In this document: positions 44,819-53,491 of the stretch, piece by piece
Numbering within the stretch: the stretch's first letter is position 1
Layout: the number at the start of each line of letters is the position of its first letter
Source of the DNA: Alloprevotella sp. OH1205_COT-284
GTDB taxonomy: Bacteria; Bacteroidota; Bacteroidia; Bacteroidales; Bacteroidaceae
Direction of reading: 5' to 3'
Assembly (NCBI RefSeq): GCF_003859795.1
Contig: NZ_RQYI01000014.1
Coordinates: forward strand, 1 to 54,109
Length of the DNA stretch: 54,109 bases
Program-made: the position numbers and the translations under genes
Notes under the pieces: model-generated
The model's input: the letters and a program-made list of their open reading frames with translations, nothing else
Database searches by the model: none
What the model was told of the DNA's origin: nothing

Positions 44819-45351
44819 CGGCTTCGCCCACCGTCGCGTTTCCGATGAAACCGTTCTTTTTCGGCGTTTTCTTCCCCTATATTTTATTTTTTGCCGTTTT
44901 GCCTCCGCTAAAACGCCTTGTCAGCTGAATTTCAGCGCATTCCTTGCGAAGGCAAGTGAAGGCAAACGGTTAAAGTGGTTTTTCAATCGTTTGAAAATGA
45001 GAATACTTACGGTGAAGGCAAACGGCGGAGTTTGCTTTCACTTGCTTTCGCTGACGAAAGACGAAATACGGCTTTTTAGAGTGACTGAAAGCAAAAATAC
45101 AAGACAATGCCATGATATTCAGGTGTTTGTGGTTCCTTCTTTCAGTTTGCCTTCACTTGCCTTCGCAAGAAACTATTTGATATTCAGTTGATAAGACGTT
45201 TTTGCGAAGGCAGTGAAAGCAAAATGCAATCATCATAGAATACGCGCGTGCGCGCGAGAAAGGCCGTTTTTTCGCGCGGATAGGAGGCAGATATTCTTAC
45301 CTCTGAGCTGAGAAATTCTACCTCAAAGGTAGAATTTCTCAGCTCAGAGGT
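44819..45351 (+). repeat. Dispersed intergenic repeat, family B, copy 2
   Basis: Collinear with 16173-16702, including the GAAGGCA heptamers, the alternating GCGCGTGCGCGCG tract (about 45242-45257) and the hairpin module at the right end, which here is a perfect palindrome (see 45299-45351). Confidence 0.88.
45299..45351. repeat. Perfect 25-bp inverted repeat with 3-base loop
   Basis: Bases 45299-45323 are the exact reverse complement of 45327-45351, separated by CAA. The arms contain ACCTCTGAG and GAAATTCTACCT. It forms the right end of family B copy 2. No T run follows, so it is not a standard terminator. Confidence 0.95.
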
Positions 45352-45550
45352 AGTTTGGTCTTGTTCTTTCTATCCGATTTTCTGCCGACGGATAACAGAG
45401 TGTTGTCGGCAACTCGAAAAGCAGCGTCGCTTTTTTCTTCTCTTTCTTCTCATCAACATGCTCTCCGAAGAAGAGGCACCTCTTTTTGTCATCTGTGGTT
45501 GTCGAAGTGTGGAGGCATGCGCATAATTCGCCCAAAAGGCAAACAATGCT

Positions 45551-45581
45551 TTTGTGGCGCGGAATATCTGTGTTAACTTTG
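45551..45581 (+). promoter_or_regulatory. Promoter of the SulP gene
   Basis: TTTG (45551-45554) lies 19 bases before TAACTTTG (45574-45581); leader of about 76 bases. Confidence 0.78.
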
Positions 45582-45662
45582 CTTTTTATCTTTCTCCCTT
45601 TGGGGAGGCCGACGATTGTTTTCGGCAATGTTTTTGTCCAATTTTTTATTTAGATCTTCCGC

Positions 45663-47438
45663 ATGGAATCCTTTCGCTTCGCTCCTCGTTTGACGCGCGA
45701 TTTGCGCCGATATTCCAAAACCAAGTTTGCTGCCGACCTCTTGGCCGGTGTGGTCGTGGGCATTGTTGCCCTGCCTCTCGCCATTGCTTTTGCCATTGCC
45801 GCCTCTCCGGGTGGCGATGTCGAGCACACGATCGGCCCTGTGGCCGGTATCATCACCGCCATTGTGGCCGGCACCTTGATTTCTGCTTTCGGCGGCAGCC
45901 GTGTGCAGATCGGCGGGCCGACGGGAGCTTTCATCGTCATTATTTACGGTGTGATGGCCGAGTTTGGTCTGTCGGGTTTGCTCATCGCCACGATCATGGC
46001 CGGTTTGTTTCTGGTATTGTTGGGCGTGTTTCGTCTGGGCACGATCATCAAGTTCATTCCCTATCCCATTGTCGTGGGGTTCACTTCGGGCATCGCCGTC
46101 ACCATCTTCACCACGCAGGTCAAGGATCTCTTGGGGCTTCGCATCGACGGGCGTATTCCTGCCGATTTCTTGGATAAATGGGTGTGCTACGTCAAGCATC
46201 TGCACACTTTCGATTTGCAGACGATCGCTGTCGGAGTGCTGACGATTTTGATCATCGTTTTTTCTCCTCGTTTGTGGAAAAAACTTCCCGGTTCGCTCGC
46301 GGCGATCGTGCTGATGACGCTCGGCGTTTATATCGGCAATGTCACCGGTTTGACCCACATCGAAACCATTGGCGACCGTTTCGGTGCCATCACCGCCTCT
46401 CTGCCGCCGATCACGGCCTTTTCCGTCGATTGGCAAGGGCTGTTTGCCGATTCTGCCGGTCGTTTTTCGATGAGCACCATCAATTCGCTCATTCCCACGG
46501 CGTTGGTGATTGCCGTGCTTGGCGCGATTGAGAGTTTGTTGTCGGCCACGGTGGCCGATGGTGTCACGGGCGAACATCACGATTCCAATCAGGAACTCGT
46601 CGGGCAGGGCATTGCCAATATCGTTTCTCCTTTTTTCGGCGGTATCCCTGCCACCGGAGCCATTGCCCGCACGATGACCAACATCAACAATGGTGCGGCC
46701 ACGGGCGTGGCAGGCATCGTTCACGCCGTTGTGCTGCTGCTCATCTTTTGGGTTGCCATGCCGTTGGCCGCCTACATCCCGATGGCTTGTTTGGCCGGCG
46801 TGTTGGTGGTGGTGAGCTATCACATGAGCGGTTGGCGCACGTTTCGCGAGCTCATCCGCCGTCCCAAGAGCGATGTGTCGGTCTTGTTGCTCACTTTTGG
46901 GCTGACCGTCATTTTCGACCTCACCGTAGCCATTGAGATCGGGCTGCTGTTGGCCTGCCTGCTGTTCATGCGGCGCATGACCGAAGCCACTCGCCTTTCC
47001 GTTTTCACCAAAGAGATCGACCCCAATGAAGACGAAAGCGTCGATCTCGAACTTCATGAGGAAAAACTCTCTATTCCCGAAGGCGTCGAGGTCTACGAAA
47101 TCAACGGCCCCTTCTTCTTCGGCGTGGCCAATCGCTTTGAGGAAATGGCAGCCGAGATGCAGACGCATCCGGCCATACGCGTGATACGCATGCGCAAGGT
47201 GCCGTTTATCGATTCGACCGGTGTACACAATCTCGAAAACCTTTGTCGAATGAGTCATCAGGAGGGCACGCAGATCATTCTTTCGGGCGTGTTGCCCGAT
47301 GTGCGTGTGGTGTTGGAGAAATCGGGCTTTTGCGAACTCATCGGAGAGGCCAACATTTGCCCCAACATCAACATGGCACTCGAACGGGCGGCCGATTTGG
47401 CGAAGCAAGAACCGAACGCGCCGGCGTCCGATCGTTGA
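45663..47438 (+). CDS. SulP-family anion transporter with STAS domain
   Basis: 591 residues. The membrane part (about 1-430) shows the SulP hallmarks: an early amphipathic stretch, DLLAGVVVGIVALPLAIAFAIA, GPTGAFIV, and the SLLSATVADG segment before further helices. A cytoplasmic STAS domain (about 470-585) contains the conserved IDSTGVHNL. The family imports sulphate, bicarbonate or C4-dicarboxylates; which one cannot be decided by sequence. Followed after 61 bases by an ABC ATPase gene, perhaps co-transcribed but of a different system. Confidence 0.92.
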   Translation: MESFRFAPRLTRDLRRYSKTKFAADLLAGVVVGIVALPLAIAFAIAASPGGDVEHTIGPVAGIITAIVAGTLISAFGGSRVQIGGPTGAFIVIIYGVMAEFGLSGLLIATIMAGLFLVLLGVFRLGTIIKFIPYPIVVGFTSGIAVTIFTTQVKDLLGLRIDGRIPADFLDKWVCYVKHLHTFDLQTIAVGVLTILIIVFSPRLWKKLPGSLAAIVLMTLGVYIGNVTGLTHIETIGDRFGAITASLPPITAFSVDWQGLFADSAGRFSMSTINSLIPTALVIAVLGAIESLLSATVADGVTGEHHDSNQELVGQGIANIVSPFFGGIPATGAIARTMTNINNGAATGVAGIVHAVVLLLIFWVAMPLAAYIPMACLAGVLVVVSYHMSGWRTFRELIRRPKSDVSVLLLTFGLTVIFDLTVAIEIGLLLACLLFMRRMTEATRLSVFTKEIDPNEDESVDLELHEEKLSIPEGVEVYEINGPFFFGVANRFEEMAAEMQTHPAIRVIRMRKVPFIDSTGVHNLENLCRMSHQEGTQIILSGVLPDVRVVLEKSGFCELIGEANICPNINMALERAADLAKQEPNAPASDR

Positions 47439-47499
47439 GGGCGTCGAAGCACGCCGACGATTTCCGTTTCCCCTTCATCTTTTTTTCCACCCCAATTCC

Positions 47500-48264
47500 A
47501 TGATCGAACTCCGTCATCTCACCATCGGGCATCGCCGCCAACCGCTCGCCGCCCAACTGCATGCAACGCTTGCGGAGGGGTGTCTTACCGCTCTTGTCGG
47601 TCGCAACGGAGCGGGCAAGAGCACGCTTTTGCGCACCATGGCCGGGTTGCATCCGCCTTTGGAGGGTGAAGTGTTGATGAAGGGTCGTGATTTGTCGGCC
47701 TTTTCTCCTCGCAGTCGCGCCCGCCGTTTGGCCGTTGTGCTCACCGACCGTTTTGTCGCTTCCTCCCTCACGGTGCGCGAGGTGGTGGAGATGGGCAGAA
47801 CGCCCTACTCGTCGTTTGTCGGCACATTTTCGCCGACCGACCGAATGGCCGTGGAACGCGCGACCGAGTTTTGCCGGATCGGCGATTTTTGGAAACGGGA
47901 GATCGGCAGTTTGAGCGACGGCGAACGGCAGCGGGTGATGATTGCCCGCGCCTTGGCACAAGACACTCCGTGCATCCTTCTCGACGAACCTACCGCTTTT
48001 CTCGATTTTCCGGCCAAAATCGACATCCTTTCGCTCTTGCTCCGAATGACGCGGGAGGAACAGAAAACCATTCTCCTTTCCACCCACGATCTTGAAATCG
48101 TTTTTCAGCTTGCCCACCGGCTGTGGTTGCTCACGCCCGAACGGATCATCGACGGTCGGCCGGGGCAGTTGGCGGCCGACGGAAGCATCGAGCAGGTGTT
48201 GGCCACGCCGCAGATACGCCTTGACGCCTCGACGCTTCGATTTGATTATGCTGCATTTTCATAA
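47500..48264 (+). CDS. Lone FecE/HmuV-type ABC transporter ATPase
   Basis: 254 residues from ATG 47500; the longer frame upstream lies within the SulP gene. Complete ATPase motifs: Walker A GRNGAGKST, Q-loop region VVLTDRF (the usual Gln appears replaced by Thr/Asp), signature LSDGERQR, Walker B CILLDEPTAFLD, and switch His in LSTHDLE. The sequence type is that of FecE/BtuD/HmuV, which power import of siderophores, haem or cobalamin. Neither FecCD-type permease nor binding protein is adjacent, so it must work with components encoded elsewhere. Confidence 0.88.
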   Translation: MIELRHLTIGHRRQPLAAQLHATLAEGCLTALVGRNGAGKSTLLRTMAGLHPPLEGEVLMKGRDLSAFSPRSRARRLAVVLTDRFVASSLTVREVVEMGRTPYSSFVGTFSPTDRMAVERATEFCRIGDFWKREIGSLSDGERQRVMIARALAQDTPCILLDEPTAFLDFPAKIDILSLLLRMTREEQKTILLSTHDLEIVFQLAHRLWLLTPERIIDGRPGQLAADGSIEQVLATPQIRLDASTLRFDYAAFS

Positions 48265-48314
48265 AACAAGCCTTTGCGCCGACGTGTCGATGAATTGGGC
48301 ACGATGCGGTGAGG

Positions 48315-48380
48315 CAACAGCCGTTCGGACTGCGGAAACAGGGGAGAATGCCCCTCCTTTTGCGGTGCGAACGGCTGTTG
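48315..48380. other. Strong two-part stem structure in the gap after the FecE-type gene
   Basis: CAACAGCCGTTCG (48315-48327) pairs perfectly with CGAACGGCTGTTG (48368-48380); inside, AGGGG/CCCCT forms a second hairpin. It sits in the 343-base interval between the ABC ATPase and TonB-like genes and has no T run. The remainder of the gap holds only a possible promoter. Confidence 0.7.
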
Positions 48381-48485
48381 CGGATTTGAAAAACGAGGAA
48401 ACCTTCCTTTTCAAAGCCTAACAAGGCTTATCAATGCTTGCCGAAAACTTATTTTTTGAGGAACAGCGTGGAAAAAGAAACACGA

Positions 48486-48493
48486 TAGCTTTG
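48486..48493 (+). promoter_or_regulatory. Candidate -7 box of the TonB-like gene
   Basis: TAGCTTTG matches TAnnTTTG, 115 bases before the ATG at 48608; a second near-match (TACTTTCG) follows at about 48513-48520. Confidence 0.4.
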
Positions 48494-48607
48494 CGTGCTA
48501 CGGGAAAAGGTCTACTTTCGCAGTGTCGACAATGTTCGCGTTCGACATCGATCGATTCATTTTCCACCTTGCATGCAAGAGAGTTTAATCCCCTAAAACG
48601 CAAAGCC

Positions 48608-49051
48608 ATGAAACTCTTGATTTCTTTTACTTTTCTTTTCGTCACCCTTAATCTGCCGTCGGTGGCGACTTGTACGCCCGTTTCTTCCGAAACCGTAAAG
48701 ATCGAACAAGACACGCTTGTTTATACTCACCACAACGAAGTCGTCGGTACGCCTCCCCAATATGTCGGAGGAGAAAAGCAACTGTTGACCTATGTCCAAA
48801 AGGCCACTCGTTATCCCGCATCATGTGTCAAAAAGAAAGTGACGGGCAGGGTGGTGGTAAGGTTTACCGTCACGACGAAAGGGCGCATCCGGGGAGTGCA
48901 CGTGTTGAAGTCTTCGGGCAATAAAGATTTGGATGCTGAGGCTGTTCGCGTGGCTTCTTCGATCCCCGGAAAGTGGAAGCCCGGTCTTGACAAGAAAGGC
49001 CGTAAAATTGCCACCTCATTCAATTTGCCTTTCCGATTTATGATACAATGA
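48608..49051 (+). CDS. Small exported TonB C-terminal domain protein
   Basis: 147 residues from ATG 48608, just after a long non-homologous open stretch. A signal peptide or anchor (about 1-20) is followed by a TonB C-terminal domain (about 60-146): PPQYVGGEKQLLTYVQ, YPASCVKKKVTGRVVVRFTVTTKGRI and VRVASSIPGKWKPG. It lacks the long Pro-rich spacer of true TonB, so it may be a short energy-transducer paralogue or a periplasmic protein of another role. The two-component genes start 87 bases later. Confidence 0.85.
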   Translation: MKLLISFTFLFVTLNLPSVATCTPVSSETVKIEQDTLVYTHHNEVVGTPPQYVGGEKQLLTYVQKATRYPASCVKKKVTGRVVVRFTVTTKGRIRGVHVLKSSGNKDLDAEAVRVASSIPGKWKPGLDKKGRKIATSFNLPFRFMIQ

Positions 49052-49138
49052 TCGCCTGCCGTATGTAGGTTTGCTGCGTGCTCCTGAATAATTTCCGGTT
49101 TTGCTTCATCTGCCTCAACGTGACTCTTGCACTCCGTC

Positions 49139-50503
49139 ATGAAATTCACCCTTCGCCAACTCACGCTTTTTCTTGTGCTCGGTATCTTTGCGATGCCGAG
49201 CCTGTTGGCCGTGTGGTGGTGGCGCGATTTTTCGGAAAAGAAGCAACAAACCGAGCGTCAGATTCTTGAAGCACTCATCGCGGCCGATCTGCAAGAGATA
49301 TTCGTGCGCACCTCCCACCGTCGTGCGTCCGACAATATGCTCTTCTATTTTCCCACCACCTCGGAGTTGGATTCTCTTTTGCGACAACAGGCTCCGACAC
49401 GCGAACTCTCGCTCGAAATGCAACGCTCCCTCCACGGCACCCTCGATTGGTGGGTGAAGGTAGAGCCGAGGAGAGCCGACAGCCTGTTTCACTCCGCACT
49501 GCTCGCCGCAGGCATCTTGTTGGACTATCGCTTTTTGCAAGTCGATCTCGAACGGGGCGACACCGTTTTCAGCATCCGTCATGACGTGCGGCGTTGGTGG
49601 CAGCCGCGAGCCATGCAGATACAGCGGCATGTGCATGCCGACACGTTGCTTCACCATTCCGACAATTCGATGGCCTATGTCGTTTCTCGCGAAAGTGTCG
49701 TTCCGCTGTTGCTCGAACGGTCCGCTCCGACCTTGCTGCTGTTTTCGGTCATCATCGGCGTGTCGGCCGTGGTGTTGCGGCTCTGGGTGCGCCAACAAGA
49801 GGCGGAACGAGCGTCTGCCGAATTTACACACAACATTGCGCACGAACTCAAAACACCTATCGCCGTAGCCCTTGCGGCTTATGAGTCGCTGGTCGATTTC
49901 GGAGCCGATATCAATGTGGCTCGTCGCTCGACTTTGTTGGCGACATCGCGCAGACAACTGGTTAAGCTCTCCGAACTCGTGGAGCAAATGTTGGTTGTGT
50001 GGCGGAGGGCGGGAACGGTGGCTTTGCGCTACGAAAAAGTGGAAATCCTTCCCCTTCTCCAACGTCTGCAAGACGAGCATGAGTTGAAGTCCGATAAGCC
50101 GGTGAGTATCTTTTTGCATGTCGAGTCGCCGAAGATCTCCGTCGAGGCCGATGCCACTCATCTCTATCATATTTTGGGCAACCTTGTGGACAATGGAGTG
50201 AAGTATTCGCATGAGCGTGCCGAAATAGACATTTCCGTTGGGCACGATGCCGCACGAAAACAAATCGTCTTTTCCGTGGCCGACAAAGGGCGGGGTATCA
50301 AACGGAGCGACCGCCGACGGATTTTCAAGAAGTTCTTTCGGATATCCGAGGGAAAACTGAACGACGTCGAAGGGTGCGGCCTCGGACTTTTCTATGTGCG
50401 CATGATGATCGAACGACATGGTGGGCATATCGAGGTGAACAGCACGCCGGGAAAAGGCTCTGTTTTCACTTTCGGATTGCCCGAAACTCCTCTTTCGCCA
50501 TGA
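49139..50503 (+). CDS. Sensor histidine kinase
   Basis: 454 residues from ATG 49139, at the start of the first membrane helix (about 8-27); an ATG four codons earlier is possible. A periplasmic domain (about 28-195) precedes a second helix (about 197-215). HisKA follows with H235 in FTHNIAHELKTPI, then the HATPase domain with NLVDNGVKYS, DKGRGI and GCGLGLFYV. Its stop overlaps the start of the response regulator by 4 bases (ATGA), so they are translated together. It resembles the RprX class in layout but is a separate system; signal unknown. Confidence 0.92.
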   Translation: MKFTLRQLTLFLVLGIFAMPSLLAVWWWRDFSEKKQQTERQILEALIAADLQEIFVRTSHRRASDNMLFYFPTTSELDSLLRQQAPTRELSLEMQRSLHGTLDWWVKVEPRRADSLFHSALLAAGILLDYRFLQVDLERGDTVFSIRHDVRRWWQPRAMQIQRHVHADTLLHHSDNSMAYVVSRESVVPLLLERSAPTLLLFSVIIGVSAVVLRLWVRQQEAERASAEFTHNIAHELKTPIAVALAAYESLVDFGADINVARRSTLLATSRRQLVKLSELVEQMLVVWRRAGTVALRYEKVEILPLLQRLQDEHELKSDKPVSIFLHVESPKISVEADATHLYHILGNLVDNGVKYSHERAEIDISVGHDAARKQIVFSVADKGRGIKRSDRRRIFKKFFRISEGKLNDVEGCGLGLFYVRMMIERHGGHIEVNSTPGKGSVFTFGLPETPLSP

Positions 50504-51276
50504 ACAAAAAAGTAATACTCCTTGTTGAAGATGAAAGCGACCTCGCTTTTATCATTCGCGACACCCTCTCCATGCTCGACTATCGTTTGCTGATAGCCGC
50601 CGACGGCGAGGAAGCTCTGAAATGCTATCGGGAACATCGGCCGGACATCGTTGTGACCGATGTCATGATGCCGCGCATGGATGGTTTCACATTTGTGCGG
50701 CGGCTGCGTGCTTTCGACAAAAACACGCCCATTATCTTTCTCACCGCCCGAACGGAAACGGACGATGTGGTGAGTGGCTTCAAAATGGGGGCGAACGACT
50801 ATTTGCGGAAACCCTTTTCGATGAGAGAACTCATTGTGCGCATAGAGGCCTTGCTCGCCCGAAGCGACAACGCTCCCGACAGTCGGCCGGCTCCCGATGC
50901 TCTGCAAAAACAACCGGTCGAAACGGAGAAAAAGAGTGGGGCGGAGGCAGACGAAAACACCGAGCCGACAGATCGAGTGGCCGGTGTCGGTGGGTTTGTG
51001 TTGCATGCCGATCGGCAGAACCTGACATTCAACGGCGGCAACTCCGTGACCCTTACTTATCGCGAAAGCGAAATATTGTATCGGCTCTTTCGGTTTCCCG
51101 GAAAAGTGGTGACTTCGCACGAATTGCTGCTCGAACTGTGGGGGCAAGACACCGCTTGCAATGCGCGGTCGCTCCATGTTTTTATTTCAAAATTGCGAAC
51201 GAAATTGTCGCAAGATCCTTCGATTCGTATTTTCAATGTTCATGGTGTGGGCTACAAGCTCAGTGTCGAGCATTGA
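50500..51276 (+). CDS. OmpR/PhoB-type response regulator with long linker
   Basis: 258 residues from ATG 50500. The receiver domain has acidic residues EDES near the start, phosphoacceptor D54 (VTDVMMPRMDG), Thr in FLTAR and Lys in YLRKPFS. A winged-helix domain ends the protein (about 165-258, with NARSLHVFISKLRTKL). Between them lies a hydrophilic linker of about 45 residues rich in Pro, Glu, Ala and Asp, much longer than in the RprY protein of this window. Partner of the kinase at 49139. Confidence 0.92.
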   Translation: MNKKVILLVEDESDLAFIIRDTLSMLDYRLLIAADGEEALKCYREHRPDIVVTDVMMPRMDGFTFVRRLRAFDKNTPIIFLTARTETDDVVSGFKMGANDYLRKPFSMRELIVRIEALLARSDNAPDSRPAPDALQKQPVETEKKSGAEADENTEPTDRVAGVGGFVLHADRQNLTFNGGNSVTLTYRESEILYRLFRFPGKVVTSHELLLELWGQDTACNARSLHVFISKLRTKLSQDPSIRIFNVHGVGYKLSVEH

Positions 51277-51352
51277 GGAGCACGAAGGGAACTTTCCGCA
51301 GGTCTGTTTGCACCTGCCGATCACAAACCGGTACACTACCGCTTCCTGTTTG

Positions 51353-51383
51353 CCGACATCCGGTGTCGGATCTCCTCTTTTTA
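51353..51383 (+). terminator. Weak terminator after the response regulator
   Basis: CCGACA (51353-51358) pairs with TGTCGG (51364-51369), followed by a pyrimidine-rich ATCTCCTCTTTTT. Confidence 0.55.
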
Positions 51384-51419
51384 AGAAAGACTAATCTCCG
51401 ATGAATTTTCGTAAAAGGG

Positions 51420-51450
51420 TTGGAGCTTTGGAGATAACTTTTTATTTTTG
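51420..51450 (+). promoter_or_regulatory. Promoter of the outer-membrane protein gene
   Basis: TTG (51420-51422) lies 20 bases before TATTTTTG (51443-51450). The ATG at 51455 begins only four bases later, so the mRNA would be leaderless, or else translation begins at a later Met (51461). Confidence 0.65.
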
Positions 51451-51454
51451 CGAC

Positions 51455-52192
51455 ATGAAGATGTTTTTTGCATGGATAATCATTACGGCTTTCGGCATTT
51501 TGGGAAACAAGCAAATGCTGGCGCAGGAAATTTCCGCACCCTCGTTTGACGCCGATTCCATTGCCGTAGTCGATGCTGTCGATAGTTGCAAGATGAAGTC
51601 GTCCGCACTATCGTTGCCGCTTGTCTTGCCCATGCCCCCGACAGCGTGTTGGTATTATCCTTACGGTTGGAGAGGCTATGGTTTGTTGCCGTGGCACGGA
51701 TACGGTTGGAGCGGCGGTTGGCAGCTTCACGAGGGCTTTAATGCAAAGGTCGATTTAAGCATGTCTTCTTTCTCCGGTCGAAATATTCCCAATCGCGTCG
51801 GCTTCGGCCAAAACATAGCCTTGGCCTATGCCAAGACGTTGAATACCCGTTGGTCGGTGGCGGTCGGAGTTTATGGCTACAATCTCGACTGGGGACAGTT
51901 TTCGCAGCAGGATGCCGGCGTTTCGGCCGTTGTGCGCTATCGCGCCAACGAGTGGCTGAATCTGTATGGCTACGCCTCCCAAAAAATCACTTCCTCCTCT
52001 TCTTCTCCCTTGACGGCTTTCCTTTTCGACCCCTATGGCATGAGAACACCCGAAACGAGAGTGGGTGCGGCGGCCGAAATCAAACTCGGAAAGCATGCTT
52101 TGCTCAATGTCAGTGTAGACTGGCAAAAGTATGACACCGACGACATCACGCCTCTCATGGAGCGGCCGAAGTATAAGCGCGGAAGTTATTGA
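51455..52192 (+). CDS. Small outer-membrane beta-barrel-like protein
   Basis: 245 residues from ATG 51455. A signal peptide (about 1-22, LAQE) precedes a Tyr/Gly/Trp-rich segment (about 65-95: YYPYGWRGYGLLPWHGYGWSGGW) and then alternating beta strands (about 105-230) typical of an outer-membrane barrel. No known family was recognised. It follows the second two-component system, which may control it. Confidence 0.7.
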   Translation: MKMFFAWIIITAFGILGNKQMLAQEISAPSFDADSIAVVDAVDSCKMKSSALSLPLVLPMPPTACWYYPYGWRGYGLLPWHGYGWSGGWQLHEGFNAKVDLSMSSFSGRNIPNRVGFGQNIALAYAKTLNTRWSVAVGVYGYNLDWGQFSQQDAGVSAVVRYRANEWLNLYGYASQKITSSSSSPLTAFLFDPYGMRTPETRVGAAAEIKLGKHALLNVSVDWQKYDTDDITPLMERPKYKRGSY

Positions 52193-52246
52193 TAACGTGT
52201 GACGTCGATCCGAATAAATAAAAGAGTGATTTTGAAAAATAACGGT

Positions 52247-52296
52247 GAGTTGCCCTGCGGAAGTAGCATTTTCCAATCGGCAACTCTTGTTTTTTA
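52247..52296 (+). terminator. Terminator after the outer-membrane protein gene
   Basis: GAGTTGCC (52247-52254) pairs with GGCAACTC (52279-52286) around a 24-base loop, then TTGTTTTTTA. Confidence 0.88.
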
Positions 52297-52315
52297 TATA
52301 ATTCTCACGCCACCT

Positions 52316-52346
52316 TTTGTTTGTCGGGAATAAAACGCTATCTTTG
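52316..52346 (+). promoter_or_regulatory. Promoter of rplU-rpmA
   Basis: TTTG (52316-52319) lies 19 bases before TATCTTTG (52339-52346). The mRNA leader would be about 105 bases, long enough for control by a ribosomal protein. Confidence 0.82.
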
Positions 52347-52456
52347 TTGCCGATTTTAGAGTCCGTTGGGGCAAAATAAGTGACGAGCCGCGTTTGGCGC
52401 AATAATCGGGAAACTCGTCCGCCTCCCGGAAAAAACCGTTTTACATATCCATAAAA

Positions 52457-52774
52457 ATGTACGCAATCGTAGAGATTAACGGTCAGCAGTTTAAGGTGGA
52501 ACAAGGCAAGAAGCTCTTTGTAAACCACATCCAATCCGCCGAAAGCGGCCAAACTGTTGAGTTTGAAAAAGTGTTGTTGATTGACAACAATGGTGCAATC
52601 ACCGTAGGCGCGCCCACCGTGGCCGGCGCAAAAGTGGTTTGCGAAGTTATCGATCCCCTCGTAAAGGGCGACAAAGTGCTCATCTTCCACAAGAAGCGTC
52701 GCAAAGGCTATCGCAAGCTCAATGGCTATCGCCATCAATATTCACAGATTTCCGTTAAGGAAGTTATTGCTTAA
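52457..52774 (+). CDS. rplU: Ribosomal protein bL21
   Basis: 105 residues, starting [19 protein letters not shown] and ending [15 protein letters not shown], as in bL21, which binds 23S rRNA domain I near bL20. The C-terminal [15 protein letters not shown] stretch is the rRNA-binding signature. First gene of the conserved rplU-rpmA pair (20-base gap). Confidence 0.98.
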   Translation: MYAIVEINGQQFKVEQGKKLFVNHIQSAESGQTVEFEKVLLIDNNGAITVGAPTVAGAKVVCEVIDPLVKGDKVLIFHKKRRKGYRKLNGYRHQYSQISVKEVIA

Positions 52775-52794
52775 CCCCTAAAAAGTAGAAGACA

Positions 52795-53058
52795 ATGGCA
52801 CATAAAAAAGGTGTAGGTAGTTCTAAGAACGGCCGTGAATCGGCTTCACAACGATTGGGCGTTAAGATTTGGGGTGGTCAAACCTGCATCGCTGGCAACA
52901 TCATCGTTCGCCAACGCGGAACAGTTCACTATCCCGGCAAAAATGTCGGAATGGGTAGCGATCACACGCTTTATGCCCTTGCCGACGGAGTTGTGACTTT
53001 TAAGCGCGGTCAGCGCGATCGCAGCGTGGTTTCCGTTGAACCCAAGGCTGAGGCTTAA
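52795..53058 (+). CDS. rpmA: Ribosomal protein bL27
   Basis: 87 residues beginning [16 protein letters not shown] with the flexible N terminus that reaches the peptidyl-transferase centre, then [24 protein letters not shown]. No N-terminal extension needing cleavage is present, unlike Firmicutes. Second gene of the rplU-rpmA operon. Confidence 0.98.
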   Translation: MAHKKGVGSSKNGRESASQRLGVKIWGGQTCIAGNIIVRQRGTVHYPGKNVGMGSDHTLYALADGVVTFKRGQRDRSVVSVEPKAEA

Positions 53059-53181
53059 ACACAATCTCAATAACGCATTTTCGTTAAGAGGGACAGATGC
53101 GACATAAGTCAAGGGTGCAAACTCAATGTCGAGTTTCGCACCTCGTGGAAAATGCCCGCATACGCCTCTGTAAAGAACCTA

Positions 53182-53213
53182 AAAAGACTCTCCGTTGCGG
53201 AGGGTCTTTTTTT
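53182..53213 (+). terminator. Terminator after rpmA
   Basis: AAAGACTCTCCG pairs with CGGAGGGTCTTT around TTG, followed by seven T. It is 125 bases after rpmA; a smaller bulged hairpin (GGTGC..GCACC, 53114-53142) lies between. Confidence 0.9.
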
Positions 53214-53491
53214 GTGGTTGGGGAAACCTCTGTTTCTGATTGCAAAAGGAACTGCGTCGGGATAATCTGCTATTTCATAACCCCGCAGATCGAAACGCTG
53301 CAAAATTCACTGCTGAAAACATCGAACTTGTCTGTCGGCCGTTTTAGGCGAGGCCGGAGCGAGAAGATCTGTGTTTAATCGCGACGACATGCCATTCTCA
53401 ATGGCAAAGGGCACTTATATTTCGGAAAGGAGTTTGTAGGACAATGTCGAAAGTCCGAGTCATTGAAAAGAGAACTTGGTGGGCAGTTGTG

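Noticed and set aside
45573-47408. 611-residue open frame on - strand
   Set aside because: Antisense shadow of the SulP gene, with Asp/His/Gly-rich nonsense composition.
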